Source: Chloranthus sessilifolius (taxonomy: Eukaryota > Streptophyta > Magnoliopsida > Chloranthales > Chloranthaceae). Taken from it: 64,000 nt of DNA. This document shows positions 11,830 to 22,808 of the stretch, piece by piece. Position numbers and translations under genes: made by a program. Below the pieces are notes generated by a model. The model had not been told where the DNA came from. It ran no database searches and worked only from the letters and a program-made list of their open reading frames with translations. The stretch lies in contig CM037587.1 in NCBI GenBank assembly GCA_021018995.1, positions 64,747,604 through 64,811,603 of the forward strand. Reading direction: 5' to 3'. Each line of letters starts with the position of its first letter. Position 1 is the stretch's first letter.

Positions 11830-12330
11830 GCACTTGCCGATCATCTTATCGAGAATCCCTTACCTGATTACGAGCCTTTGAGAACTGAATTCCCTGATGA
11901 GGACATCTTGTTCATGACAGAGGATAACACAGAAGAAGCAGAAGAGTCTTGGGTAATTCACTTTGACGAGGCTACAAATGTTGAAGGTTAAAGAGGCAAC
12001 ACTATTCTAATCTTGCCAAAAGGGTCCCACGTACCAGTCTCCATTAAGCTCAATTTCCCTTGCACCAATAATATGGCCGAGTATGAAGCCTGTGTAGCCG
12101 GCATACAAGCATCTTTGGACCTGAGCTTAACTCATCTTAGGGTATTTGGTGACTCACAGCTGATCATATGCCAAACCAATGGAGACTGGAAAACCAAGGA
12201 TGAGAAGGTGATCATATACCATGAGCACCTCGAAGATCTAATTGCGTGCTTTGACAATGTTACTTTCTCATATGTCCCGCGAGCAAGAATCGGTTTGTTG
12301 GCGCACTCACAACCTTAGCATCAATGGTCA
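11830..12330 (+). pseudogene. Second (archaeal-type) RNase H of element I
   Basis: The frame shows WVIHFDEA (first Asp), NNMAEYEACVAGIQASL (Glu), VFGDSQLIICQTNGDWKTK (Asp) and a final block near FSYVPRARIG. This D-E-D pattern after a degenerate first RNase H marks the dual RNase H arrangement of the Tat lineage. It would remove the RNA strand during reverse transcription. One stop near 11990 breaks it; most of the domain is in the open frame 12013-12318. Confidence 0.75.
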
Positions 12331-13665
12331 TATGCCATCAACATGAAGCCTATCATGATTGAGCAAAGGAATGAGTCAAACTTTTGCCTCCAAATTGAGG
12401 GATCCACAAAGTTAGATGATGAGCCACCATGGTTCTCAGACATCAAGAATTTCCTCGAAGCTCGAGCTTTCCCTGAAGGTACGTCTAAGATGGATAAACG
12501 GACCATCCAATGTTTAGCGGCAAGCTATGCCATCTGTGGCGAGTGCCCCTACAAGCGATCATATAACAATATCTTGCTCAGATGCCTAACAAAACGTGAG
12601 GCAGCCAACATCATGAAAGAGATCCATGAAGGAGTATGCGGGGCCCACTTCAATGGGCACGTTCTTGCTAAAATGAATCCTACGACAAGGGTATTTCTGG
12701 ACCACCATGGGAACTATTCAAAAGTGCTACAAATGCTAAGATTATTCTAGTCTGATACATGTTCTAACCATAGATCTACACAGTATGACCACTCCATGTC
12801 CATTTGCCATGTGGGGCCTCAATGTCGTCAGAAAAGTCAATCCAAAAGCTTCTAACGGGCATCAGTTCATCCTCATCGCCATCAAATACTTCTCAAAATG
12901 GGTAGAGGCAGCATCCTATATAAATATTATGGCTAGTCATGTCGAGAAGTTTATCAAGAACAACAACATATGTTGATTTGGCATGCCCAAGGACATCATC
13001 ACAGATAATGGCACCAATTTTGTGAACAAGTGCATTAGGGCTTTATGCGAGCAATATAAGATCAAACAGCACCGCTCATCACCATATCGGTAGTAAACCA
13101 ACGGAGTTGTCAAAGTTGCTAACAAGACACTTATCTGTATCTTTAAAAAAATGGTCGTCACCTGTAGAGATTGGAGTGAAATGTTACCCTTCGCATTATG
13201 GGGCTATCAAACATTGATCTGTTCCACTACAGGGGCTACACCATTCTCCCTTGTGTATGGAAGTGAGGTCGTGCTACCAGTTAAGGTCAAAGTACCCTCC
13301 CTCCATATCCTCATCGAAATAGATCAACTTGAAGCTGAAAGAGAGAAATCCTATTTCAAACAATTAAGCCTGATCGATGAAAAGAGACTTCAAGCTTTGT
13401 GTATACTTAGGTCTATCAAGGGCTAATCACGTGCGCTTACAACAAAAGTGTTCACATTCGAGATTTGAAAGTGGGTGACACTGTACTAGAGAAAATCTTC
13501 CCATCTCTCCACACCAATTTGAGAGGGAAATTTAAGCCCAACTGGGAAGGGCCTTATGTCATCCGAGTAGTACTCCTAGGGTACGCGCTCTACCTCGCCA
13601 CCATGGATGGGGATCACTTTTCTCAGCCGATCAATGCTGGATACGTGCGTCGGTTCTACTCCTAG
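12331..13665 (+). pseudogene. Integrase of element I, two catalytic residues lost
   Basis: The N-terminal linker and zinc-binding area (12343-12750) retains HEGVCGAHFNGH. The core (12785-13430) reads MWGLNVVRKV, where the first catalytic Asp is Asn (12821-12823), then IITDNGTNF with the second Asp intact, then GVVKVANKTL, where the catalytic Glu is Lys (13112-13114). The C-terminal part (13465-13665) has KFKPNWEGPYVI and YLATMDGD, the GPY/F-type DNA-binding region. The enzyme would insert element DNA in the nucleus. Stops and the two substitutions exclude activity. Confidence 0.85.
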
Positions 13666-14292
13666 TCTCCGTAGCAAGGTGAGTATTAATGAAAACGGAT
13701 ATGTGACTGCTTAAGGATCTGTTAAAAGAGGTCATCATTTCAAAGCCAAGTAACCAAAAAAGTGTCCCTAAACACCTATACCCTTTGCTACCCCATTTGA
13801 GCCAATGTCCATTAAACCCTCCCAGAAAAAGGAAAATGTGTACATACCAACGAAAAAAAAAGAAGAGAGAGAAAGAGAGAAAAGACTCCTCATCTAAATC
13901 TAAAAAAATCAAAAAAGCAAAGCCCCAACAAAGAGATTGTCTGAAAAGAAAAAGAGCAAAAACATAGAAAAGAGAAGTGAGACATGTACAGTAAAAATCC
14001 CTCAAGGAAGAAGTGTATTATGGCAGCTGGAACCCAATTAAGAAAAACCTTTAAACCCAAGAATACCTTCAAAATTCTTAACTTCTTGTCCTAACCCGTG
14101 GCAGCGATTTATCCCTGAAGAAAGCCCTCTCTAAGGTTTACAAGCAGTCATAGTATCCATTGAAACAACATGAGCCAAGCTAAGAGATGACAGAAGAACT
14201 CTATCCAGCCGGCTATCATGGAATCAATAACCATGTCATGGCCTTTGAGAATAGGAAAAGAAAAAGAAAAGAAAATATATAATCTCAAAGCA
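13666..14292 (+). other. 3' untranslated region of element I
   Basis: A-rich DNA following the integrase stop, with runs of purine (13840-13980) but no domain. Short frames on both strands over 13631-14072 come from low-complexity sequence. Confidence 0.5.
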
Positions 14293-14495
14293 AAATGGAC
14301 ATGGTGAAAACCCGAAAGGGCGCCACGGGTAAAAAGAGTGAGCTTGTGCGGACCAGGTGAAAACCTAAAAGGGCACCTAGGGTAAAAATACAAAAAACCA
14401 TGGATGCAGTGAAAGCCCGAAAGGGTGCTATGGGTAAAAAAGAGGGTAATAGCGGGCATGGCGAAAACCTATCTCGGGTGCTGTGAGTAAAAAAG
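14293..14495 (+). repeat. Four tandem units of about 50 bp in the 3' region of element I
   Basis: Each unit contains a GGTGAAAACC-type stretch, then GAAAGGGYGC and GGGTAAAAA (units start near 14293, 14345, 14400 and 14453). Such repeats after integrase are common in Tat-type elements. Units differ by several substitutions. Confidence 0.8.
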
Positions 14496-14802
14496 GGTTG
14501 AAAAGGAAAAAGAGAAAGTCATCGGTTACTCCCTTATCTGGTCACCAATTGGGCTGCTAATGTTAGTTCCAATTGGGTCCTGACATAGAATGTCTTTAGA
14601 CCGCATCGTCAGATGCATGACTCGAGGTAAGGATAAAAGGCTGATTCAATTCGAAGGGATGGACGTTCCGACCTTGGTAAAGATTTCGATCCTCACTAAG
14701 GTCTGACCATATGAACGGATTTGACTATTCTCAAAATGGGACTCGTTACCTCCCCTAATGATTAAGGCATAAAAAAATTTCATATAAAGAAAACAAGCAA
14801 TA

Positions 14803-14935
14803 GATTATAGATTTCCCTTTTTCATTTTCATTTTGACACTTTGCTTACACATACAAAGAAAATAAGAAAAAGATAATAGATTTCCCTTTTCCATTTTCAT
14901 CTCTACACTTTGCTTACATCGCATCTTAAAAGGAT
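14803..14935 (+). repeat. Tandem duplication of about 65 bp
   Basis: Two adjacent copies share GATTTCCCTTTT, CATTTTCAT and ACACTTTGCTTACA (first copy to about 14855, second to about 14920), with differences in the A-rich part. It lies in the 3' region of element I. Confidence 0.7.
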
Positions 14936-14999
14936 AATCGGTGTGGCACCCTATATTTGATCTATGAAAAAAGGGTATGTGCAGGAACTGGTTATCGGC

Positions 15000-16241
15000 C
15001 CAGCTCACGCTCCAAGTTGTGAACTTTCACACGTAAGACATCTTCACGAATGTATCGCTCAGTCATCCATCGACCATGAAGGCCTTTATACAACTTTCAG
15101 GAATCACCAGTATGGCCAAGGACGTCGCTCAAAGTTTCTTCCAAGCGAGAAGCATCGGCTCTCATCTCCGCAATACTGGCTCTCACTTGCTCTTTATATA
15201 AGCGCTCGGACAACCGCTTTTTGTCAACAAGAAGCTCTATTAGGGTCAAAAGCGTTGCTTCCTTCTTTGGCCAAGGTTCCTCTGAATTACTGCTCTTAGC
15301 CAAAGCAAGCAGCTTCATCATAAACATCGTGGAAGATAACTAAATCTCATACTCTGGGGAAGTCAAGGGAGTGGTCCCCTGCTCCAAGCTACACATATGT
15401 GTCAACTGATGCATCTCCCAAAGTACTGTTATCTTCTCCAAATCCCCTAAAGACCCCGAGTAAAAATCAGGCCACATAGGGGAGGTCTCGCTGCACAAGG
15501 CACATGCTGAGTATAACAAAACTGGCACAAAACCTGAGAAGGAAGATAATGCCTACTACCACTCAACCCTAGAAGGGTTATACCCTCATGATCTCAGGAT
15601 CGTACTATCGGGAAGGTCCCCTCGAGTCATGGAAGCCTCCATATAAGCTCCGCCTTGATCAACCAAAGGCGCAGCTCGCGGGTATTCTTTTGAGGTAACT
15701 TGGAGCATCGACCCAGAAAGCAACAAGCAGCTTCTCCTCACACCACGTAAAAATGAGCGACAGATCCCAAAATAGCAAGATTCTCCCCAAGCCAAACCTC
15801 AAGAAGAACAGGGCATCCCCTGAAGCACTCCACCTTGCCCAAGGCAAAGGCATCAAGGCCCCGATAAAGCTCGGCCAGCACAAAATGCATCACAAAGCGG
15901 CCCTTTTCAAGCTTCGCCAGTACGCCACAGAGTGCAAGGGAGAAAATCTCTCCTCCCATGCAAAAGAGGACCTCCGAGAGAAGGCAAAGGGAAAAAGCAT
16001 TCATGTTATAAATATATCTGATCGACAACTTTTATAAACTTTCATCACTAAAAATATCTCTCAAGAATTTCACCGAACACCTGGTGGGCCCGCCAGCAAA
16101 GCTCTTATCATACTCACTTTTATTTAGGGCCAAAGTCGTATGGACGGTCTTGGCATAGCTTAGTTTTGGTACCACCTTAGCAAGACCGCGACATAACCTC
16201 AAACCCGACAAAACAGAGAGTTCTTCAAGTGTCGGAGTCAA
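15000..16241 (-). pseudogene. Antisense plant-mobile-domain (PMD) gene remnant of element I
   Basis: The minus strand starts MTPTLEELSVLSGL (16241), matching the PMD block in which a short conserved Thr/Leu stretch precedes the VAxLxGL motif. After a frame change, NAFSLCLLSEVLFCMGGEI, LAELYRGLDAFALGKV and LLEVWLGENL (16000-15740) match the later PMD blocks. Smaller pieces continue to about 15097. PMD proteins are plant nuclear proteins, and Tat elements are known to carry related antisense ORFs. Frameshifts separate the pieces; introns may explain some, as in element J. The plus-strand frame 15753-16037 is a shadow. Confidence 0.65.
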
Positions 16242-16296
16242 CTCACGGGTCTCAAAGTGGATGACATGGGTTTTTGCATCCTAATGAGAAACCACC

Positions 16297-17848
16297 TGAT
16301 TAGTCACATAATTTACCAATTTATCATTCATAACTTAGTGATGCTAGGCTTTAGTTTTCTACTAATGAGTTATTGACATGTAGATATTTAAGATAAACAG
16401 TAAAAGAGAGCCCTAATGTTAATCTTTGTCAATGTGAACTCAAAAAGTAGTAAGAAAGACGATTAAGCGTTAAAGGCGATTCACCGCTATTGAAAGATAG
16501 AAAATTGTAATTTACGATTGTGCGCTGCTGCTGAAGTAAAAGAAAGAAATAAGAAATCGTTATTTTAACGATTCCTTAAAAAGACGATTCTTCAGAAGGT
16601 GACAAAAGTGTAAAGATGATATAAGGAGAAAAGAGATTGTTTGAATAAGAAATAGTTCAATATGAAAGCCAAAGAGTAGAAAATCGTGAATTACGATTTT
16701 CCATATAAAAGGAAATAATCGTTATGTACGATTATATAAATAGAAGCTTTTATATTGTTGTTGCTGCTGCTGATCATGTGAGAACCATTACCGCCATGAA
16801 CAAAATTAGAAGATCTCTATAATTAGAAGTCGGGTGAAGTACGGATTTGAGAAGATTGATAAAGAAGAATATTAGAAGGACTTTGCTGCCGCTAAATAAA
16901 GAATATTTCATAAGCACATCAGCCATTCAAAGTAAAGGAAAAGATAAAAGAAGAAGTAGAATTATATTAGGATAGTTTTTATTTCTTTTATTAGAATTAG
17001 AACTTGTAAACTAACTCCTTATGATCTATGAATAAGAGAGCCAGGTCTAGGAATAAGTTTATTGAAGAATTCAGCATCAATTGATGCTTGAGGTTAGATT
17101 TTCTTCTGATCAAAGTAGTGTAAAATAGTTAGAGTAGTTTAGATATCCAAGGTTTCTCAAGAACAATTGACGCCTGCAATTGAGTGTTGAAGATTAGTGT
17201 AGATATCTATAGTTTCCCATAAGGAATTGACGACTCTGGCTGAGGGTTGAAGGATATATTTTTACTTTGCTTTCTAGATTAGATTTATATTTATGCAATT
17301 TAAAGCTTTGTAAATATCTCCAAGTTTTAATTTGAATTGATGACTCAGGTTAGAATTTGCATATTAGTGTAATGGTTTTTATTTTCCATCTTCAGTTTTC
17401 TAAAGTTTGATTGATGCCCAAATTTTAGGAAGTTGTTGATTAGATTGAATCTGTATTGATAGGATTTTAGCATTGATTGACACCCAATGCTAGGAAACTA
17501 GAAATATAGTGTAATAGTATTATTTAAATTCATAAATATCAAATAGCTAAAGATTAGGATTGACGACCTCAATCTGAAGAAGGAGGATTTAGATTTATTT
17601 TATGCATTTTAGTTTAATAAAAATTCTTTTATTCATATTTCTCTAGTAGATTAGATCTTAAGGATAAATAGAAGTTTTTAAGATAAGAATTTAATTAAGA
17701 GATATATATTAGGGATAAGAGATAAAGAAACTTCCTCATGTGAACGATCCTATGCTAGTACTATGATTTTCATGGTGCGCTTGCAATAGGTTAAGACTTG
17801 AAATTAAGATTAATATATATATATATATATATATAATAGATCAAGTCA
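16297..17848 (+). repeat. 5' LTR of element C (AATCGT-palindrome family)
   Basis: The right edge is firm: it ends CAAGTCA immediately before the PBS spacer. The left edge is placed at TGATTAGTCACA (16297) from the TG rule only. U3 contains AATCGT-n5-ACGATT palindromes (16503-16735) leading directly into a TATA box; U5 includes repeated ATTGATG/ATTGACG stretches around 17070-17560 and a TA run at 17816-17835. Confidence 0.7.
16503..16742 (+). promoter_or_regulatory. Palindrome cluster and TATA box of LTR C
   Basis: Four palindromes share AATCGT/ACGATT arms: 16503-16519 (one arm mutated), 16555-16573 (arms AATCGTTA/TAACGATT), 16680-16700 (AAAATCGT-n5-ACGATTTT) and 16715-16735 (ATAATCGT-n5-ACGATTAT). 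The last overlaps TATATAAATA at 16733-16742. Three have a 5-base centre. The closeness to TATA suggests binding sites for a dimeric factor at the core promoter, which is inference. Confidence 0.8.
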
Positions 17849-17854
17849 AGTTTT

Positions 17855-17871
17855 TGGTGCCACTACCGGAG
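17855..17871 (+). other. Primer-binding site of element C (tRNA-Asp type)
   Basis: TGGTGCCACTACCGGAG lies 6 bases after the LTR end. It is the tRNA-Asp primer site TGGCGCCGTTGCCGGGG with four substitutions, and marks the boundary with the 5' LTR. Confidence 0.75.
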
Positions 17872-18156
17872 AAGTGAAATTTATCTTTATTTCTATTTTT
17901 ATCTACTATTTTTATTCTTTTAGAAACCAATATTTATCTTTCCCTTTTTATATTTCTTTATATTTTTTATTTTTCTTTGATCACTTCTAATTCTTTTGTA
18001 GGTTTATTCAAAGTATCAGATTAGATTTTCAACACTTCTGAGGGCCCCAGAAATTACAAACTCAGATTTGCTTCTCCCCTTGCTTGCTAAAATAAAAAAT
18101 TAGAAAATATTACAAACAAAACTAACTGTTCTGACTGAAGTGTTTTGTCACTAACA

Positions 18157-19230
18157 ATGACAAACAACGGTCAGGACATTACTAAGACTAGGAGGGAGTG
18201 CTACGCCTTGACACCTCATACACCCCCTCATGTATCCAAATACCTCAAACTGCTGATAATAAGGATTTTAACATCATGCCCAAAATACTTCAATCACTTC
18301 CAATATTTCATGGGCTGATGAATGAAAACCCTTATTTGCATTTAAAACAACTTATAGAAGTGTGCAATGATATCCAAATCACAACTTTGCTAGATACATC
18401 TATTCGCTTGAGGCTATTTTCATATTCTCTTAGAGATGAAGCATTGAAGTGGATACATTCTTTGCCTCATAATTCGTTCAGTAATTGGGAGGACTTAGAA
18501 TGAGGATTTTTCATGGAGTACTTCCCAATGCATAGAACGAATCAAATCCGGTATCTTATCAGAACTTATAAACAATATCCAGATGAATCTCTTCAAGACG
18601 GGTGGATGCGCCTTAACGAGCTTTTGTATTCATGTCCTCACCATGAGATCCCAAAATGGAAAGTAGTCCTCACTTTCTATGAAGGTCAGAATGACACAAC
18701 ATGGCACATAATTGATGTTGCCTGTGGGGGGATGTTCTATTCGCTATCTGCAGAGACTGCGTGGGAATTCTTTGAAAACTTTAGTGAGGAACCAGTGCAA
18801 TGCCAAGCACTGGGTGAGACTGAATCGGAGACTGCAAGGAGTATACCACTTAGGTAGAAGGGATTATACAAATTAAAGAAAATGATGAATTGTTTCCCAA
18901 AATTAAAACTTTGGAAGACAAAAAAATCAATCTCTGTTGAGTGTAAAATTGCACCCAACATCTCAATGAGAAGAAGCATGTGAACCTAACCACGGCTTGA
19001 CCCAGAGAATTCCTCCGCAACCTCCTATATTTTGCCCCACATAGACCCAAGACCATATGGACATAGAGGAAGCCCTGATGTAGATAGTCGATAGCTGGCT
19101 GCAGCATGGCAGGATTCAAACACAATTACTCAAAAATCTCCTGGAATCCATTACACGGTTAGACACTCAAGTCAAGCAATTAATCATTTTGGCTAACTCG
19201 AGAGAGAGTAAATTTTCTTCCTCATGACCA
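18157..19230 (+). pseudogene. gag: gag of element C
   Basis: After a likely start at 18157 and a frame change before 18240, the frame gives FNIMPKILQSLPIFHGLMNE, then RLRLFSYSLRDEALKWIHSL, a stop, and EYFPMHRTNQIRYLIRTYKQ, GWMRLNELLYSCPHHEIPKW and DVACGGMFYSLSAETAWEFF. These are the ordered blocks of Athila Gag (compare K at 51300-51840). The C-terminal part past 18857 is broken by stops and has no clear zinc knuckle. Divergence from K and F shows a separate family. Confidence 0.78.
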
Positions 19231-19400
19231 GTTGGCACCCTAGGAGGACATATTTTTATGAGAGGCACATCAACTCCCCTTGATCGTTATTGAACCCCTC
19301 CTGAACTTGTCGAGCTACTGATGCATCTGCAGCAATCATGTGTAAAATATGTATCATTGTAGTGTTAAAATGAAAATTCTTTATGATTTATTAATTGTAT

Positions 19401-19738
19401 TAAATCGTACGAATCCTTTTCTTTATTTTAGAATCACTTGAAGAGTATGGATTTACATTTTCTTGTGAATGAAGAGTCCAATCGTAGCGAGTACGATTTA
19501 TAGAGTCCCATAGTCTCGTGATTGTTATCCAGAATTATAAAGTGACATTTCTGGGGAACAGGAGAACTGGTGATCAGTCCTATCGGTTACATTGGAAATC
19601 AACCTCATTTACACTTGTAGAGAGAACAGACATGCAATACATTCAATTTCACCACCTACCAACCATCCTATCCTAAGAACCTACACCTCAGCATTTAACC
19701 TAAAGTGATGGTTTAAAGCTTACATTTTCTCTATAAAT
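19401..19738 (+). promoter_or_regulatory. Internal promoter-like region of element C
   Basis: Between gag and the second ORF the LTR-type palindrome recurs: AATCGT-n7-ACGATT at 19480-19498 and AATCGTACGAAT at 19403-19414. A TATA-like CTATAAAT follows at 19731-19738, then a pyrimidine-rich leader (19755-19790). This parallels the LTR promoter of the same element. Confidence 0.55.
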
Positions 19739-19784
19739 CGATACCTATCCACAAACCAAATCCCACAACCTTTCTTCTTCCTCC

Positions 19785-19911
19785 GTCCTTAACCCTACAT
19801 CCCCTGACGGAAGAATATAACTCAAGTGATTCTAGCAAAATATTAGATAGAATTCTTGAAAAATATAGAGCTGAGGTCCTGGTTACACCACAGAAGATAG
19901 AAGATCTGAAG
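19785..19911 (+). pseudogene. First half of the unidentified second ORF of element C
   Basis: An open frame gives acidic, helical-looking sequence (SSKILDRILEKYRAEVLVTPQ) and is cut at 19911 by the solo LTR; the continuation is at 22173-22808. No start codon is certain, since the likely ATG region is mutated. No family is recognised. Position after gag, behind a promoter-like region, matches ORF1 of K and L. Confidence 0.45.
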
Positions 19912-20284
19912 TGTTTAGTGAAAAATACCATTTTTCACCTCCTAACCTGACCTTTGATGGACCCTTGAGTTGACTAATAAGGTATTTTAAGTGTGTTTTG
20001 TAGATAAGCAACAAATTGCAATCTTAGTACAGACATCCATCTAAAAATGCCAAAGAAGAAGTATACTGCTCAACATGTGCTCAAATAGCCGAAAGTCCAG
20101 CCAATCAAGTAATCCACAGAGCCTTATAAGTCCATGAGAATGTCATGGGCCCAACTAGGTATGCTTGGAACCAAGTGCATTTGCAAGGAATGTAGATTGA
20201 ACCTACCAAGAGGCTACTGTGTGCTGATAGATGAAAGACAACACACCAAAGATGTGTACAAACTATGGAAACTCAAAGCAGAAC

Positions 20285-20925
20285 ATCTTGAGAGGTTACC
20301 TCAACATGTCGAGAGGTTCTAGAGAGAAAAGACCAGCTATCGAGAGGTTCTATGAACCTATCGAGAGTAACTGAGGGTGTACTTGAACCTGTCGAGGAAT
20401 TAAAAGGTGAAGAATGTAAGCTGTCGAGATGTTCTGAAGTTGTTTTATAACCCGTCGAGAGGAGGTACTGGGGTGGAAATGTAAAGCTGTCGACAAGTTG
20501 ACGCAACCTATCGAAGGGTCTGAGGTGTAGTAGATGATCCTGTCGAGAGGATACCTAGAGGTGCAAGGGAGCTCGAGAGGTTCCCCTGAACCTATAGAGC
20601 AATGCATGGCAAGCTATCGATGACTTACCTGAAGCTACAATCAATGGTGTGAGGTTGAATCGACCTGTCGAGAAGTTGAGCACATCCTATCAAAAGCTCA
20701 ACTGGAGCCTTATAAGAAGTCGACAGGATCTTTATAACCTGTCGAGAGGATGTAAGAAGCTTAGATAGAAGGAGAAAATTCATCTCAATCCTATCGACGA
20801 GTTCAATAGAACCTGCCAAGGAGTCAAGCAACCTATCGAAAGCCTTCAGCAACCTGTCGACGTGAATATAAAGAGGACACAGAACTTGTCAAGAGGTTTC
20901 CTGAACCTCTCGACACTCAAATTTG
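20285..20925 (+). repeat. TCGA near-palindrome array in the solo LTR
   Basis: About 20 copies of the CCTNTCGANAGG core, in the same relative place as 1536-2137 of LTR A but with different spacing and decay. Examples: GAACCTATCGAGAG near 20354 and CCTGTCGAGAGG near 20738. Confidence 0.82.
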
Positions 20926-21183
20926 GAACTTCTCAGATCCTTTCACAGCGGCTGCTAACTCTCGTGCTTTGTGCACACATTCCAAAGCACGTTAGCGACC
21001 CTTGGGGGTATTTTTGGAACACAGTTAGGCACGAATGGGAAATCTAACCACTTCACATGTACTTACCAGCTTTGGACCAATCAGTGGAGAGCTTCTAGAA
21101 GAGAAATCAGCCACATCAGTAGCTAAGAATAACTATAATATTCCCTTGAGCTGTGATTGGTTGAAATATATCTAAGGGAAGAG

Positions 21184-21191
21184 TATAAATA
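21184..21191 (+). promoter_or_regulatory. TATA box of the solo LTR
   Basis: TATAAATA, about 260 bp after the last palindrome, at the position of the TATA boxes in LTRs A, B and F. Confidence 0.7.
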
Positions 21192-22172
21192 GAGGAGAAA
21201 TTTCACTAAAAATTCATCCAAAAATTGAGAGAACCAGAGCCAAATTCGATTTTCATTTTCCCTCCAAAAATTTCCTCTCTCTTCCTTCTTCCCCCATTCT
21301 CTCCTTAGCCAATCATGGTTGGCTAAACCTCTTCAATAGCTAGGGTGAGGTTGATAGCTGTAAATTGAGATTATCAAAGGCTTTGTAAATGGATTGTATG
21401 TTGCACAGATTACAGATCTGAGCATAATAGGATTGTAAGCTGTATTATTATAGTATAATTGTAGTTTTTTAAGTTGATTCTAATCCAAATTTTACTTTTT
21501 CGTATTTAGTTTCCCTGGATTAGATATCCCTATGGATGCTTAAGCTTGTAGCCTGGCACCCACAGCATCTGCAATAGCTTACTTGTTCCAATCAAGATCC
21601 TTGAATTAGAACAATCTCTGGGATGATCTGTGACCATTCAAGTGGATAGATCATAGCCTTAGGATTGCTCTAATTCTTTGGTTGAGATTAGATTCTTATA
21701 CCTTGCAACTAAGCTTGTAGCCAGATGAAGGATTGTAGCAAATCTGTCCTATGCATTGCCTTTGATCCAATTAATTTTCAGTAAAGACCAAAATCCCTAG
21801 CTGCTGCTCTCCACCTTTCGATTTTAATCTTTTTCTTCATTCTCTTGAATCTGAGTTCAATCAGTTCTGGATCATTTTGCATTCGATTTTTATAGTTTTT
21901 AGCAAAGTGACAAATCTTAGAAACCTCTCCTCTTTCCTGCTTTGATTTAGTTTAAATTAGGATAGGGTGTCAGATCTGTCATAGATATGGAGATTTACCT
22001 CATTTTAAAGCACATTTCCCTGTAGACCTACCCTGACTTACCTATTAAAGCTTGTTGCAATAGCCCTAGTTCTTGCAAGACTGCTTGCTTACCTTGAGCT
22101 CATATCTCTGTACTTTGTGCTCTTATTTTGATGTTTTAACCTTTTAATAGTTGTAAGGTAAGCAAGTCAATA

Positions 22173-22808
22173 TGAAGCGCTAGTGATTTATTCGAGATGT
22201 TGAATCATCCACCGAAACCACCTTTGACCCTAAACCTAACCCAAATTCAAACCCAGATTCGAAGAACCCATTTACCCCCACTTCCTAACCCTTATACCTT
22301 AACCACCCACCCTGATTGCATGTTCCTTTTCCACAAGGATGGGTTATGCTTTCCAGTGTCATCGTTCATCCCATCCTTGATCTCCTCGCCACCCATCTCC
22401 ATTGGTCCTAGTTCCCCCTTCCCAACTCTACAATCTCTTCGTATAATCTTCGCGGGAGAGTAGTATAGGCTGAATGGGGGGCTGAGATGTGTTCACTTTC
22501 CCACTCTTCAAGTCACTTCCATCTTCTCAATCGTAACTGCACTAAGGGTGCAGTTGGGGGATCAAGGGAGGGATTTTGAAGGCCAGTGGGGAGTGTTCGA
22601 TAGCTCTTGGAGTAGCAACTCTGATGAGGTGTGGAGATTCTTTTCTAAAGAAGAGGAGGGGAGGCAACCCTGCAAAGGCATGGATATGCCTTTGCTGGGA
22701 AGAAAGGATGTCGAGACCCTAGCAAAAGGTAGTTATAAGCCGATGACCGATCTTTATCAAAGACCTTTCATCTCAGACTTTGCCACCAGTATCTTAGTGT
22801 GTGTCTAG
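22173..22808 (+). pseudogene. Second half of the unidentified ORF of element C
   Basis: Two overlapping open stretches (22197-22463 and 22548-22808) give Pro-rich sequence, then FEGQWGVFDSSWSSNSDEVW and LLGRKDVETLAKGSYKPM. One stop and a frame change lie between. Together with 19785-19911 it would make one gene of about 250 codons interrupted by the solo LTR. No known domain is recognised. It is unlikely to be a protease or polymerase. Confidence 0.4.

Larger units (their letters stand above)
6173..16296 (+). mobile_element. Element I, Tat-type Ty3/gypsy retrotransposon, LTRs lost
   Basis: Plus-strand order is gag, zinc-knuckle-like motif, protease, G-patch, RT, RNase H, second (archaeal-type) RNase H, integrase, a 3' region with about 50-bp repeats, and an antisense PMD relic. 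This is the Tat-lineage order. Neither LTR is visible: the 5' end abuts LTR B at about 6173 and the 3' end abuts LTR C at about 16297. Dozens of stops, often from CAA, CAG, CGA or TGG codons, show a long-dead copy. Confidence 0.85.
19912..22172 (+). repeat. Solo LTR of the TCGA-palindrome family inserted in element C
   Basis: It starts TGTTTAGTGAAAAATACC and ends GTCAATA, 2261 bp. The 5-bp sequence tgaag flanks it on both sides (19907-19911 and 22173-22177), a target-site duplication. The terminal CA is TA by mutation. It matches LTR A over the U3 start, palindrome array, TATA and U5. No PBS or internal region is present, so it arose by LTR-LTR recombination. Confidence 0.9.

Noticed and set aside
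13785-14072. Lys-rich plus-strand and Phe-rich minus-strand frames
   Set aside because: They come from a purine run after integrase, with no domain.
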